From Rotaria sp. Silwood1 (Eukaryota > Rotifera > Eurotatoria > Philodinida > Philodinidae), in assembly GCA_905250075.1 (NCBI GenBank), contig CAJNOP010000216.1, forward strand, positions 145,701-209,700: DNA of 64,000 nucleotides, read 5' to 3'. The notes beneath the pieces are model-generated. The model saw nothing but the letters and a program-made list of their open reading frames with translations. It was not told the DNA's origin and did no database searches. This document shows, piece by piece, positions 14,478-27,015 of this stretch. The translations under genes were made by a program, and so were the position numbers. Every line of letters begins with the position of its first letter. The stretch's first letter is position 1.

Positions 14478-15301
14478 ATTTATTTATCTAAAATTGATAA
14501 ATAATCGAATTTTAAAAACTTTTTTCTTTTTTAAACTATAGCGAAACGTAGTAAAAAAAACAAACATAGTGTCTGTATCATAAAGAATTTATCTTAAATC
14601 GATATTTCAACTATTGTCTATACACAAAAACTTTGTAAATAAGATTTTCTCGAAAACAACGGAAAGAATGTGCAGCTATATGTTGTCATATACTAAAAAT
14701 ACATTAGTTTCTCAGTTTAAAATAGCCTTATATGTATGTTATACGAACAAAAAATAATACTAGATGATAATGTCATATTGTCATTATTAAATAGTGCTCA
14801 AATGTAATGTCAACATTGCTTCGACATAAAGTCAATTCTTTGGTTTTTTTTTTTTTTTTATTAATTCTCACCGCTGTCAAAAAAAAAAAATAGATTTTTC
14901 TTTTTTTGAGAGTCATTCTGAAGTTGCTCATATACTTATGATGTTAAAATACTATATGTACACAAATACATATGTTTGTCTTTTCTTATTCGAGCTTTCT
15001 ATTGGCGTCTATGGTAACGTTTGAGATCGACAAAAATAGTCGATTGGTAAAAGCAATAGTATAATAATATTAATGAGAAGATGTCGTGTTAAAAGAAAAA
15101 TAATTAAAATATAATGAATAAAATAATAATAACAAAACAAAAAAAAACTAAATAAATTCAAATTTTGTTTTTTTTTGTTTTATAATGAAATAAGATTCAA
15201 CAATCACCAATAGATTGATTGATTTGTTGAGAGAGAGAAAAGATATGAATCATTCTATGATTATTTAGATATTGAAATTAATATAGTAGAAAAAACAAAA
15301 A
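14478..15301. promoter_or_regulatory. Shared upstream region of divergent PP1 and TMA7 genes
   Basis: These 824 bp separate the start codons of two housekeeping genes pointing away from each other, so both promoters should lie here. The sequence is AT-rich with poly-A and poly-T runs and a GAGAGAGA tract just before TMA7. No TATA box or specific factor site can be assigned with confidence. Confidence 0.4.
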
Positions 15302-16894
15302 ATGTCCGGACGTCAAGGTGGTAAATTAAAACCATTGTAAGTTTTTCATATATAATTAATAAAAAACAAACAAACAAATAAATTTTGTTTGTTTTCATAG
15401 AAAAAATCCAAAAAAAGATACAAAAGAATTAGATGATGATGAAAAAACATTTAAGGAAAAACAACGTGAAGAACAAAAAAAACTTGATGGTAAGTAAAAA
15501 TAGATGTAACACTATTTTAATACATCGATTTTTGGACAAAATATAATGTATAGCGCTTAGAATTGATGCTACATTCCATTACAAAAAAAAAAACAAAATA
15601 GATGCACAAAAATCATTTTTAGACCTTCGCCACTTTCTCTATATTTATAACTGGTTTGATGAAAAATTTTACATTTGATAACAAAATCATGCATCTAGAT
15701 TCATTTTCGATCAAAATATTGACATTACACTTTTTTTTATCACAAGTTAATGACTCATAGATAAAATTGTTGTCTATTTTCTGAATATTTTTGAGAAAGA
15801 AAAAAAAAAAAAGCAGCGAAAAACTCAGTGATTTCGTCAAAAAAAAAATGAATTCATCTAGAAATTATTTAAACAGTAAGAAAAACAAGTTCTGAACTTG
15901 TAAAAGATTACTAATTAGTAGATAGTTCAATAAGAAAAAGATTTTTTTGTTAATTAAATTTATGTTTTGACTGAGTCTTAAGAAGTATCTCAATTAAATG
16001 TTTCAATGAAAATCTAATTATTAGAATCAATCAAAAGCTTATGTTATTATTTTTTTTTCTTTCTAAAAATATTTCGAAAACAGTAAATAGATGTGATGAT
16101 ATAAATAAATGATTGTAATACTTGTTCAGGACAATATTTATAACACTTCAACTGTTCGAGTTGTTATTTTTGCCAAGGGATAGAATGTCGGAAGAGTCTT
16201 TGATTGAGTTAGTTTTCATCTTGAAGTATTTTTCTATGAGAAAATTAGTATGACTTATTCTCTTATCTATCAATCATTAAATTGTGATAAAAGAAAAAGG
16301 TGTATGTCAATATTTTCATCGAAAATGTGTCTAGATGTTTGATTTTGTAATCAAATATGAAGTTTTGCATCACACCTGTTATAAATGTCGGGAAAATGGT
16401 GAGAATCAAAAAATGATTTGTATGCGTCTCTATTCTTTGTGTTTATTTTTGTATGAAGTATACAATCAGTTTTGAGTCGAAGCAAAGAACAATATGATTT
16501 TTTAGTATTTTTTTTTTAAATATTGTACAGAAAGTTTATGTTTGAATAACGTGATAATTGAAGCAAATAAACTATAAAACACAAAATACATATTCTCAAG
16601 AAGTTATGTTAATCTAATAATAGACATGTAAATGATGTCGAAATCTATCTTTGAATACTCGAACATCGGATCTTTTCGAGGACTGTAAAACATGCCTGAG
16701 ATAAGTTTAAAGAGTACTTTTCAGACAAAAAACAAATAATCCAAGTTGATACAATAGGTTAATGTTAAGAACTATCAACATTTATTTTGTCACATGAAGA
16801 TTTTTAAATTTGAATCTGATTATTTTGTTTTTTGTATTTTACAGAAGCAAAAAAGAAAGCAAGTGGCAAAGGTCCTCTCAAATTGAATAAATAA
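15302..16894 (+). CDS. TMA7: Translation machinery-associated protein 7, 57 aa
   Basis: Three exons (15302-15336, 15401-15489, 16845-16894) sum to 174 nt. The protein starts MSGRQGGKLKPL, continues with a charged helix containing the TMA7-like core FKEKQREEQKKL, and ends GKGPLKLNK. This is the layout of TMA7/CCDC72, a tiny, very basic, ribosome-associated protein of about 64 residues in other eukaryotes. This copy is slightly shorter at the C-terminus. The second intron is 1355 nt, much longer than the coding sequence; I see no gene inside it. TAATAAATAA polyadenylation-type sequence follows the stop by about 60 nt. Confidence 0.9.
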
Positions 16895-17169
16895 ATAATA
16901 TTAATCTCATTTATTTTTGTTTTGTTGTAATTTTTTATTATTTCTTTATGTAATAAATAATTAATCAAAATTTGTTAAATATTTGTTTCTCTTCACATAA
17001 TATAAATACATATATTATGGATATTAGATTTACTATATAATATTTAGAAGATTAAATAAAACTCATCATAATTCAATTATTGGAATAGGTATTTTTCATT
17101 TTTGAATATTGTTGAACACTTACTAGTTTATTGATATTCATGCATTAAAAAAGTGTCATTTTGTTTGAT

Positions 17170-17860
17170 GAAACGGATATGAAAATTGCTGTATGTCATT
17201 ACAATTAATTAAAATCATCAAATTAAATTGATGACAATATCCATTGTAATCAATGCCCATACTTTCTAATAACTTGTCAAATCTTTTTTTGTAAAGTCTA
17301 CCGGAATATTTTTAGCTATCTTGAAAATTAGATGAACTAACGAGTTTTCATTTGTTTAGTCAAATATATAATACAAGGTTTAGTGAAAACGATAGATCCA
17401 ATATTAAATTTATACCTTGCATGCGATAACTTATAGCATCTGGATAAGTATGAACACGAGTGCTTTCAGCAGGAAGAAGGATCAGGGTCATCGCTTCAAA
17501 TTCGATTGCTTTTAACGAAAGTTTTCTAATTGGTTTTCCGAGTGATTGCTTCCAACTCCAACCTTAGGATACCTCTAAGTATGAGATCGACAGTCATCAT
17601 GAAGTAATTTTATATGTTTTGCATCTGATGATTTTCTTTCCATATTTCATCGACAACAAACTTGAGGCACTATTTTTACCATGTGTAAGAGCATGAGCAG
17701 TGAATTTGAAGAATATAGAAAACAAACTTTTGGATTCGAAATCTAGTTCGTGCTAGTCGACTTACGCTCAATTTGTCTATGATTTTTATCTAAAAGAATA
17801 GTAGTACTAGACCCAACGGAGATTTCTTTTTTTTACATACAAGAGACGCTACATCATTTA
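17170..17860 (-). pseudogene. Decayed mariner transposase fragment
   Basis: Read on the minus strand, this interval gives broken blocks related to the C-terminal half of the intact mariner at 24950-25999. One matches HTHPDVIDYL (here VHTYPDAISY). Another matches NEESLA...IVKNIPI (here NENSLV...IAKNIP). These are followed by a frameshifted relative of the DTLLERMKL segment. Stops and frameshifts are frequent and I could not find terminal repeats. It is an old relic of the same transposon family lying between TMA7 and MKKS. Confidence 0.6.
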
Positions 17861-18085
17861 AATACAATTTCTTTAACTTTTTCGTGAGTTCCTAATTGAT
17901 GTTTACAATAAGAAAATCAAATGATGATTGTTTTATTTCTCGGATGGTTTTTTTTTCTAACGAGTAGATTTTCATCGTTTTAGATTTAAAAATATTGTTT
18001 ACAAATGTTCAATATTTTTTCGATAGGAAGAAAATTGTTTATTTGTTGAATATATATTCTATTTTCTATGAATTGTTAATTAATA

Positions 18086-21000
18086 ATGTCATCATTTTTA
18101 ACTAATAACGATTATTTAATTATATCTCGTTTTCTATCATTTTTTTCAACATCTTATGGATCAAATGCTCGTTTAAAATTAATTCAAACACTTGATAATT
18201 CAATGAGTATTTGTACATCAATAAGTAGTCGTATTCAACATCAATTAAAATGTCGACATCTTATATCACGTCTTTTGTCAGCTGCTATACAAAAACAAAC
18301 ATCTATATATCATGATGGTGGTCTTTATTTTAGTATTATATTTTGTAGTTTATTACTACAATTTCGTGATATGTCAATAAATTCTCATAAACAAAATTCA
18401 TTATTTGAATATTATTTAAATTTAATTGATGAAATAAATATACCACAAGAAACAATAACATTTAATTCAATTCATCAATTATTAGCTATTGTTCGTGCTG
18501 TTATATGTAAACCATTAGCTTATAATTATTCAGATTTATTACGAGAAAAATTATGTCTTTTATCAGTTAAATCATTTCTTGAAAATATAACAATGATTAA
18601 TTCATCAACACAACAACTTATTTTAACAATTCAAGGTTTATCTATTGATGAATCAACTTTATTCAATGGTTTACTTTATCAAATATCATCAAGAAAATCT
18701 TTTTTATGTTCGAAAAAAATACGTTCATGTCTTTATTTTACTATATCACTAGCTGGAGATTATACAATTGAAAATTTAGATCACGTTGAAACAGAAAAAC
18801 AAATGTTTGAATGGATTCAAAATACAGCTGAACATATAACAAAACAAATTATTGAATTTACTTGTTTACATAATGGTGGATTAATTCTTTGTCAAAAAGT
18901 TTGATAAATTTGAATATTATTCTTAATTTAACTTATAGAATTCTGCTATTTTTTTTAAAGGTTATTCATCCATCTGTTAAAATGAAATTAAAACAATATG
19001 GAATTGATACAATTGATCGACTTGGTCGACAATATACACCTTATTTTTGTTATTTAACTAGTAGGAAAGAAAATATTACAGTAAAACTTCTTGATGTGAG
19101 CACTTCTCTATACTGACGAGTCTGTAAACTTAGAAAAACCCAGATCTTCTATTAATATATATTCAGATAGGAAAGTTGAAAAAACGAGAACGGTCAATTT
19201 TGTTTCGGGAAGATATTTCCGAATATCTGTGGTACAAATTTCAGCTCGATCGGACTAAGTTAGAGAGAAGTCGTCAACAGTTAGAATTGTAAAAACTAGT
19301 GTGTTGTGTGACGTACAATAAAAGAAATGAATGTATCTTTAGTAACCGAGTTTATTTCATTTATCTCGTACGCATAGAGTGAGTAAGAAACAGATGATAT
19401 CTTGTGAAAAAAAGGGAGACAAACGTTGGTTAGAAGAGTATTATTATAAGGATAGGTCTCCAAGTGATAAACTGCTTTCGAACTGGAATTACATTCAATC
19501 GATAACATCTAATGAGTAAGTAAATATTTTCAAGCGAAATCAGACTTTTGAATTTTTAATTGGAAACTTTACCTACATAAAGATATCGATTAGATTAGCT
19601 TCTAGAAAAAAAAATTCTGAGTTTCTCGATAAAGTATCTTTTCAGATCGAAATTTAAAATTATAGTTCCGTGTGAAAACTAGAGCTCTACAAGAAAAATC
19701 GACGATATCTGAGTAATAACAGTCCAGCTATACACATAAGTTTAGGGTGTTTATCTATTTATTATGACTTATCGATTGAATATAGTTCCAGTTTAAGATC
19801 AATTTATCATTTTGTAACCTCCTCTGGTTAGAACAAGACAGTCAAGATATCCTAATATCGTGAAAAAAGAAAAACTACTCTTTTTTTTTTTTGGTCAAAC
19901 TGATTCAAGTTAATTGCTTATGTTGAAGTGTGAATAGAATAGATAGAATTTGTTCACAATGAAATGTACCACTAGCATAGTCATTAATTCCAAGCTAACT
20001 TACGTGTATACATAATCAGTGTTTATGATGTCGTTCCAAAAAATATCTATAGATTTTCTTACAAAAAGAAATCCACTGTCAGATTCAAAATGAGTACATC
20101 ATAAAACAAACATTGCCATGTATATCTGGTGGTATGCTTCCTTCAATTAGAGATACTCTGTTTTGTAATAATAACATTTTTGAATTTCTAGAAGAATGCG
20201 TGAAGGCGAAGAGATTTCACCGAATATGTTCTAGTTTTTCTTTCGTATAGAAAACCTAAAGAATTTTTACAGACCAAGCTGCAAAAGAGTTTTGAAGTGA
20301 CTCCACGATATGTTTTTGATAAAGAAACGCATTTTTGAATAGACTGTGATTTCCTATAAGGTGTTTCTCAGGATTTTTTCCACGTGTCACTGACACATCA
20401 CTATGCTGACGAAAACAAAATAATTTTTTATATTGAACTTAGATAGACGTAAATACTTTAAAAAAAATCAATAAGCTACAGAAATTATTTCTCAAAAAGC
20501 CTCTTCCAATGAATCGAGAAATTTCATCCGCCTCAGCAAGTTTTGCTAAGAAGAAGCTTTTTCGTTATACTGAGTAAGAGGCACTTTTTTCTGATCCGAT
20601 GAGCAACATATGTTATATCACTCACGTGCAGAAAGAGAAAAAAAACTGCTATTATGTATTTTGCGTCATGATAAGCAATCACGGGACTCGTAGAAAAAGG
20701 GAACGGACTAACTATGAATATTTAAAAAAAAAAACAATATTTGACAACAACGATCATGCTTTATAAAGTGAGCACTTTTGACCAGTCTTGTTCGTGATCA
20801 CATGAAAGAAGTTCTACTGTATAATTTATATCTATGACATGACATTTATTTAGATTGTCAACCAATTGAAACATTAATATTCAATACACTTGATGAACGA
20901 TATTTTGGAATAGTAACTGAAATAAAACAAATCGAAATAGAAAATAAAATTTTTCTTCAATTTTTCAATCAAACACGACCATTTCATACATTATTACTTT

Positions 21001-21572
21001 GTTCAAATACGGAACAATCTCTTCTAGAACTCAAAGTAAATAAATATTTATTCATTTATTTATTCCTTATTGAATTGAATTTATAATAGGAATGTATTAC
21101 AACAAGTCATCATACACTTACAAATATTCTTTTAACTAAACAAGTATTATATGGTGGTGGTTGTTCTGAAAGTATGCAAATTTTTTTTCTAAAAAATCGA
21201 ATGAATCATTTATCTATACATTACTTATTAAAAATATTTCGAAATATTATTCGTGCTCAATATGATCATAATTATATTATTGATCGAATTCATGGTCATC
21301 TTTGGTATTTATTAGAGAATGATGAAATAAGTAAAACATGTGCTTGTGAATTATATTCAATAACAGATCATCATGTACAAATAGAATGGAGAAAACATTT
21401 TTTCTATCTTGATGATGATAATCAAGAAGAAAATAAAATTCAAGATCATAATGAATTTTTTATTAGAAATCTATATCCAAAATATTTAGATAATTTTCAT
21501 ATGAGAACAAATGCTTTTAAAATAGCTATTGAAACGGCGATTAATTTACATTTAACTAGTATTTGTTTCTAA
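18086..21572 (+). CDS. MKKS: MKKS/BBS6 chaperonin-like protein, 525 aa
   Basis: Four exons (18086-18898, 18961-19060, 20854-21035, 21090-21572) give 1578 nt, 526 codons. The assembled protein has family hallmarks across the second and third joins: LILCQKVIHPSVK, then IDRLG, then QPIETL, and LLLCSNTEQSLLELK, then VLYGGGCSE, the motif equivalent to LLGGGCTE in vertebrate MKKS. MKKS is a group II chaperonin relative that assembles with BBS10 and BBS12 to build the BBSome for cilia, which suits a ciliated animal. It lacks obvious ATPase motifs, as in the family. The third join uses a donor at 19061 (GTAGGA). Intron 2 is 1.8 kb and contains no supported gene. The kelch gene begins only 46 nt after the stop. 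Confidence 0.88.
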
Positions 21573-21618
21573 TCTTGTTTTGTTTTCTCCTTCTAGATTT
21601 TTCTTTTTTCTATTAATT

Positions 21619-23431
21619 ATGCCACAGGTAGATAATTTTATAATTATCTAAATAAAAGAAAAAAAAATAGAATACATTTGTATTTTAATCAAGGAAGTTT
21701 TCGAACGATCGGTAAATCAATATGGTGATATTCCATCAGCACGTAAGTTGATTTTAAAGAAAAATAAATTAAAAGAAAATATTCGAATAGGAAGTAGTCA
21801 TACATTAACAGCAATTGATGATCATTTGTATTTATTCGGTGGTGAACATGATCCACGTGTTCCAGTTGATAATGATATTTGGCGATTTAGTGTAACTGAT
21901 AATCACTGGAAACGTTTGTCGGTTAATCAAGGTGAACGACCATCACCCAGGCTTGCACATGCAGCTGCTGCTGTAGAACATAAGTAATTTTATAGAAGAC
22001 TGTCAAAAATGCATACGGTTTGAAAGATAACATAATGAAAAGAATATGCACTGCTTTGAGATGATATAAGGATATTATAAGAAGGAAACCTTTTTGCTAA
22101 GTCTTAATTGCATTATTATTGACTGTTGTCTCTGATAAATCAAAGTTAATTCGTTTCGTTTATTGTGTAATAAACCATTATATGAACTATGTTTTCTAGC
22201 ATTATAAATGTGCCCAGGTGTTTAGAACGTCTCTGTCTATCTTTTTAATATGAGACTGGTACGTGATTCGGATACCTAGGAAAAGATCACGAAAGTGACA
22301 CTACTAGAAGGAATTATCAAGATTACAAAAATATATATTTTCATACGAATACAATGTTCGTTTATAGTGATGAAACGTGTTTTTTATATATGAAAAAAAT
22401 ACACTTGCTAAAAATCAATGTCTTTGTTAGGAATGTACCTATTTCAATATTTGGACTTGATTAGAATTGGATATTGTAGAATTAAAAATATTGTTTAAAT
22501 TATTTTTCCTATTCGGGAACTAGAAACGGTGAAAGACGAAGGGTTTACCCTTCATATATTGATTCTAATTTTTCTTACTTTTTTATTCAAGATAATAATC
22601 TTTATACAAGCCCAAACGATTTGTTTTTAAGTTAATGCATCAAAAAATTATTTATCATTCTTTAGACCCTATCTATTGTATTTTTCTTTGACTTCAATTA
22701 GGTTATTTATTTTCGGTGGTCGAACATCAGTTAATATGAAAGATAATACTTTAGATGATTTATATTCATACGATATTGATCTTAATGAATGGACACAATA
22801 TAAAAAAACATCTGATATTGAAGAATGGCCAGAAAAACGAAGTTATCATTCAATGGTTAGTAGTGCTGATCAATTATTTGTTTTTGGTGGTTGTGGTGAA
22901 GATAGTCGTTATAATAATTTATGGCAATATGATACGTCTAATAAACAATGGAAACCATTACCTTCACCTGATGCTCAACAGCTTGTAGCACGTGGTGGAT
23001 GTGCACTTGTCTATCTTAATAATGCACTCTGGATATTTGGTGGTTTTTGTGGTCGAGAATTAAATGATATAGCTAGTTTTGATTTAGTTACAAAAACATG
23101 GACATATATAAGTGATGCAAAAATATCACCACGTAGTGTTTTTGCTTTTGGATGTCTTAATGGTGTACTTATAGGACATGGTGGTGAACAAAATCCTTCG
23201 GAATTAGGTCATGCTGGTGCTGGTGAATTTGCTGATGACGTAGTTATCATTCAACCAACGAAAGAAAATGGTGAACATGTACAAACAAAACGACTTGAAT
23301 TTTCAAAATCAATTGGTGGAAAACGTGGTTGGCATGCTGGTGCAACAATAAAAACTACATTTTATGTTTTCGGTGGAAATACCAGTGAAAATGAACGTGA
23401 TAATACATTACTTGCGATTGAATTTCATTAA
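21619..23431 (+). CDS. Kelch-repeat beta-propeller protein, 326 aa
   Basis: Exons 21619-21627, 21694-21742, 21791-21983 and 22702-23431 sum to 981 nt. At least five kelch blades are visible, each with the GG turn: LYLFGGEHD, LFIFGGRTS, LFVFGGCGED, LWIFGGFCGRE and FYVFGGNTS, with paired W/R signatures such as RPSPRLAHAAA and EKRSYHSMV. The size and pattern match stand-alone kelch proteins of the plant/fungal nitrile-specifier-like group, but the biochemical role here is unknown. The first coding exon is only nine nucleotides and is the least certain part. A TCTCCTTCTAG acceptor ends 22 nt before the ATG, and there is no room for a promoter after MKKS, so it may be expressed by trans-splicing. 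Confidence 0.82.
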
Positions 23432-24557
23432 TGTTTTGCCTTTCTTTTTTTGCTTTGTTGTAGTGTCAAGATTTCTTTTTTTTCATGATAATAAATAAAA
23501 AAAGATTGTACGAGATTGATAAATTATTTGTAGGAAGAAATAAACTAATTTGAAAAAAGATACTTAAAATTTATGATGATACAAAGTAGGGAAGCAATGT
23601 GACGGTGGCCACCGCAGCACCGGCTACAGCATACTACAATTAAAGCTACTCATGTTCAACTGATTCCTATCAAAAGTGAAGCTGATCGTTTCATAAGCGA
23701 CAAGTATGTATTCAGTCGGTACTCATCTAGCTCCTGTGATATATGATCGTATTTCACAAACTTCGTAATCTGTTTCCATATAGTAACCACTTCATGATTA
23801 CGCTACTGGCTATAGGCATACGACAACCAACGTCAGTATGTTCATATAACTGAAATTTGCTAGCGTACAGAGGGTGTGTACCATTCGACCAACTCATTGA
23901 AACTCAGGATAACCAGTAGTGCGCAGTTAGCGGCGATCACCGTAGGTTATCGTGATCCTATCGGTCACATAACTAGCTTCGTAGTCACACTCGTCTGTGA
24001 AAAAAGTTTACATCTATAGTCTTCTCGTGCACTCAGTTATACAGTTTTGACAATCACCATGAGCCCTTATAACGCCGGTTAGAAGGGTGTGGGTGGGTGA
24101 GTGTGATGAAATCATCTACACCCCCACCCTCGGTCCCTTCAGTTCATGTATAAGCTTCTATTTGTTTACGTTATCGAGGCCAATATTTCACCGTGAACTT
24201 GTGCATTTATGATCTTTTAGACAATAATTTTAAAATGGATTGATAAAAAAAGGAGTCTCTGTAAGAAAGCTGACTAATTTATTTTTGTACTTATAATCGA
24301 CCAGGGGATAAACCAACCGTTAGACATTGATCTTGAGAGTTTCTGAAAAGTAAATGTTAACACTAGTCTGAGTTTCTCAATACATTCAAACGGCAATATC
24401 TATGCATTGACAACATACTTGGTTTTTTTTCTTTGTTAGAGTGACCCAATGGAATCACGTCAACTTTATTATTTCTGACTTGCTAAAATCAAACACCTTC
24501 TTATGAAAATTTTCTCACTTTTGTACAATTTTATAGCATGTTTATTGTGTGCTTTTA
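23432..24557. other. Intergenic region at the change from conserved block to repeat-rich half
   Basis: Roughly 23590-24060 is less AT-rich than its surroundings and has no open frame of note. A telomere-like hairpin tract sits at 24085-24130 and the mariner inserts at the right edge. I see no gene. Confidence 0.45.
24085..24130. repeat. Telomere-like hairpin tract (G arm then C arm)
   Basis: A G-rich arm (GGGTGTGGGTGGGTGAGTGTG, starting 24085) is followed by ATGAAATCAT and a C-rich arm (CTACACCCCCACCCT). The arms can pair. This is the leftmost member of the group in the window. Confidence 0.7.
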
Positions 24558-26235
24558 CTTAGGGTATACCAAAAGTTCTGATCACAGTTTTTAAAATTTA
24601 ATAAAGCAATAAATATTGAATATTTTACTAAGGCGATATATAGTATAACGTCTCGTCTTTAATAATATATAGAGCAACTCTCTCTTAGACTTAGTTCTAA
24701 CATCCTTTCAGACTAAATCTACAATTTTACAGACAATGCAAATATTATTAATTCTTGTTCAATGGTCAGGTACATTCTGGAACTTTCTATTGGTCACTCT
24801 CTCGTCACGTTTTATGACGTCATGTTCTAGAATATTACATTTCGATAGTATATATAAATGAGAGGTCGTTCGCTGTTAGTTCATTTGTACCGTACTCGAC
24901 TTAAAATCGTAATAGAATTTGATTTCAATCTTAAAAGAAGACATTAAACATGACTGATGAATTCAATCGATATTATATCAAAATTCGAGCTATTTTGGGA
25001 ATAGATTCAAAAACAATCTTTGACGAACTTACAGAGGCATTGGGACCTGATGCTCCATCATATCCAACAGTCAGAAGATGGGCGAAACGTTTTCGTGAAG
25101 GAAGAGACGATGTCACTGATGATCCTCGATCTAGTCGTCCGATTTCGGTACTTACAGATGAAAATGTTGAACGCGTTCGACAAGTTATCGAAGATGATCC
25201 ACACTCAACTTATGATGATATTATGGGTGAGACTGATCTATCACGTGGTACAATAGAACGAATTATTCATGATCGTCTAAAGATGAGAAAAGTTACATCA
25301 CGTTGGGTTGCTCATCAACTTACTGACGAACAAAAACAAAAACGACTTAGAATTTGTCGTCAAAATTTAGAGAAATTTAGAAATGGAACATGGCATTTAT
25401 GTGATGTTATTACTGGTGATGAGACATGGATTTATCACAGGCAGATTGGTCGAAAGTCAAGCAATGCTACTTGGGTTGGCGAAAATGAACTACCAAGAAC
25501 CATTGTTCGTCGGAATAGATTTGAACCTAGAACACTATTTTGCTTCTTCTTCAAATCCACTGATTCTCTTCTCATACACAAAGTAGATAAGGGCAAGACA
25601 ATCGATCATGACTACTATATTGATAATTGTCTTATACCTGTTATCAATGAAATAAGAAAAAAGGAAAAGTCATCACGTACTACATATAAAATGCTTCATG
25701 ATAATGGTCCTCCTCATACTCATCCAGATGTTATTGATTATTTAATGGAGGAAGGAATCGAAATCATTCCACATCCACCATATTCACCAGATCTCGCACC
25801 GTGTGACTTTTGGCTAAATGATTATATCAAGAACAAGTTGACGGATCACACAAACGAAGAATCATTAGCTCAAGAGGTTTCCACCATAGTGAAGAATATT
25901 CCAATAAACGAGTTTAAAAAGACTTTCGATACACTGTTAGAAAGAATGAAACTTTGTATCGAAAATAATGGTGATTATTTTGAGCATTTAATAAAATAAA
26001 ATAACGAATGTCTCTTCGTTTCTGTATTGTGGTTTTATGTTGGCATGATCTTTTCTTGGCTATAAATACTATAGATTTAGTCTGAAAGGATGTTAGAACT
26101 AAGTCTAAGAGAGAGTTGCTCTATATATTATTAAAGACGAGACGTTATACTATATATTGCCTTAGTAAAATATTCAATATTTATTGCTTTATTAAATTTT
26201 AAAAACTGTGATCAGAACTTTTGGTATACCCTAAG
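24558..26235 (+). mobile_element. Mariner-type DNA transposon, complete, with 164-bp terminal inverted repeats
   Basis: Terminal inverted repeats are 24558-24721 and 26072-26235, both 164 bp, with one mismatch noticed (GGCGATAT against GGCAATAT). Ends read CTTAGGGTATACC. The element is flanked by TA on both sides (24556-24557 and 26236-26237), the expected mariner target duplication. It encloses one uninterrupted transposase frame. Near-identical arms and an open frame suggest recent insertion. Arms this long are unusual, because most mariners have about 30 bp. Confidence 0.93.
24950..25999 (+). CDS. Mariner transposase, DD34D, 349 aa, apparently intact
   Basis: The N-terminus has paired helix-turn-helix regions (SYPTVRRWAKRFREG near residues 38-52 and DLSRGTIERIIHDRL near 98-112), then the linker motif WVAHQL, related to WVPHEL of mariners. 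Catalytic residues are visible: D in GDETWIYH, D in HDNGPPH, and D in APCDFW. Exactly 34 residues separate the second and third, which defines DD34D mariner. YSPDLAP is present before the third aspartate. There are no frameshifts or stops. The enzyme would cut and paste the surrounding element at TA sites. Length matches full-length mariner transposases (about 345 aa). Confidence 0.95.
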   Translation: MTDEFNRYYIKIRAILGIDSKTIFDELTEALGPDAPSYPTVRRWAKRFREGRDDVTDDPRSSRPISVLTDENVERVRQVIEDDPHSTYDDIMGETDLSRGTIERIIHDRLKMRKVTSRWVAHQLTDEQKQKRLRICRQNLEKFRNGTWHLCDVITGDETWIYHRQIGRKSSNATWVGENELPRTIVRRNRFEPRTLFCFFFKSTDSLLIHKVDKGKTIDHDYYIDNCLIPVINEIRKKEKSSRTTYKMLHDNGPPHTHPDVIDYLMEEGIEIIPHPPYSPDLAPCDFWLNDYIKNKLTDHTNEESLAQEVSTIVKNIPINEFKKTFDTLLERMKLCIENNGDYFEHLIK

Positions 26236-26428
26236 TATATACAACTATAGTGTGTATTTATTAAATAAGTTGAAAGCGCTGTACACGGTTATTATTCAAG
26301 TCCCCTACATAGAGAAAGGTCTCGTTCAGACTTAACGTGATGCTGGCAGGATCGTAGAGTAACATTGTAGTACATTCGTACACTCCAGTAGTACCGACAA
26401 TGGTCACTTCACTCGTCGCTTCAACACG

Positions 26429-27015
26429 TCATTTCTGTATTCGATGGTTGTACGTGTCCGCAATGTAAATATCGCCTGTGTTCTTCGAAACAGAAACGCC
26501 TTGGGGGTAGTATAACTGATTATCACCCGATCCTTGTCCTTTTCCACCAGCGACACTAGTACCGCTCGTCGAAATGCCAAGCGTGTAGCGTTGTATCCTG
26601 TTATTGTATAAGTCAGCGATGTAGAGATAGGAATGAAGTTCATCGAGGTAAAGGCCATAGAGATAATACAGATGCTGGATATCACTACCTGATGTACCCA
26701 TACCTGTCACAACCGTACCATTGGTAGCGTTTGATGCCCATTTTGTCACTCAGTGGTAATCGGGATCACTCACATAAACGTTTTCTTGTGAGTCAACAGC
26801 TAATCCAATCGCTCGAGATATGATCTTCGCAACCACGACACCACTTGAAGAGCCGTTATGCCACAACATCACACGGATGTTGGAGTTATCGCTTACATAA
26901 ATGTTTGATGATGCGTCGACAAACACTTGTGTAGGATTGTGCAGTTGAGTAAGGCCACTACCGGCAGTTCCTGTCCCAACAGCGATAGAGCCAACCGTGG
27001 AATCCTCTTGTAGTC
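26429..27015 (-). pseudogene. NHL-repeat protein pseudogene, truncated at a telomere-like tract
   Basis: On the minus strand, several NHL blades are readable. Examples are LHNPTQVFVDASSNIYVSD, LAVDSQENVYVSDPDYH and LYYPQGVSVS...GDIYIADTYNHRIQK, with the G-TVV/VAGG linkers typical of bdelloid NHL proteins. An in-frame TGA (complement of 26750-26752) falls where the family has Arg in the HR(V/I) motif, so it is probably a CGA-to-TGA change. The 5' end stops abruptly at 27016, where the sequence becomes (TGTGGG)n; no signal peptide or N-terminal part is found. It resembles the intact NHL gene at 33390-36575 but is in opposite orientation. Confidence 0.8.

Noticed and set aside
18889..19116. Separate small gene starting inside the end of MKKS exon 1
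   Set aside because: Its sequence is MKKS exon 2 (HPSVKMKLK, IDRLG) read through from a non-coding start; splicing explains it.
22755..22988. Alternative frame open inside the kelch exon
   Set aside because: It is a shadow of the kelch frame, which has clear blades and correct splicing.
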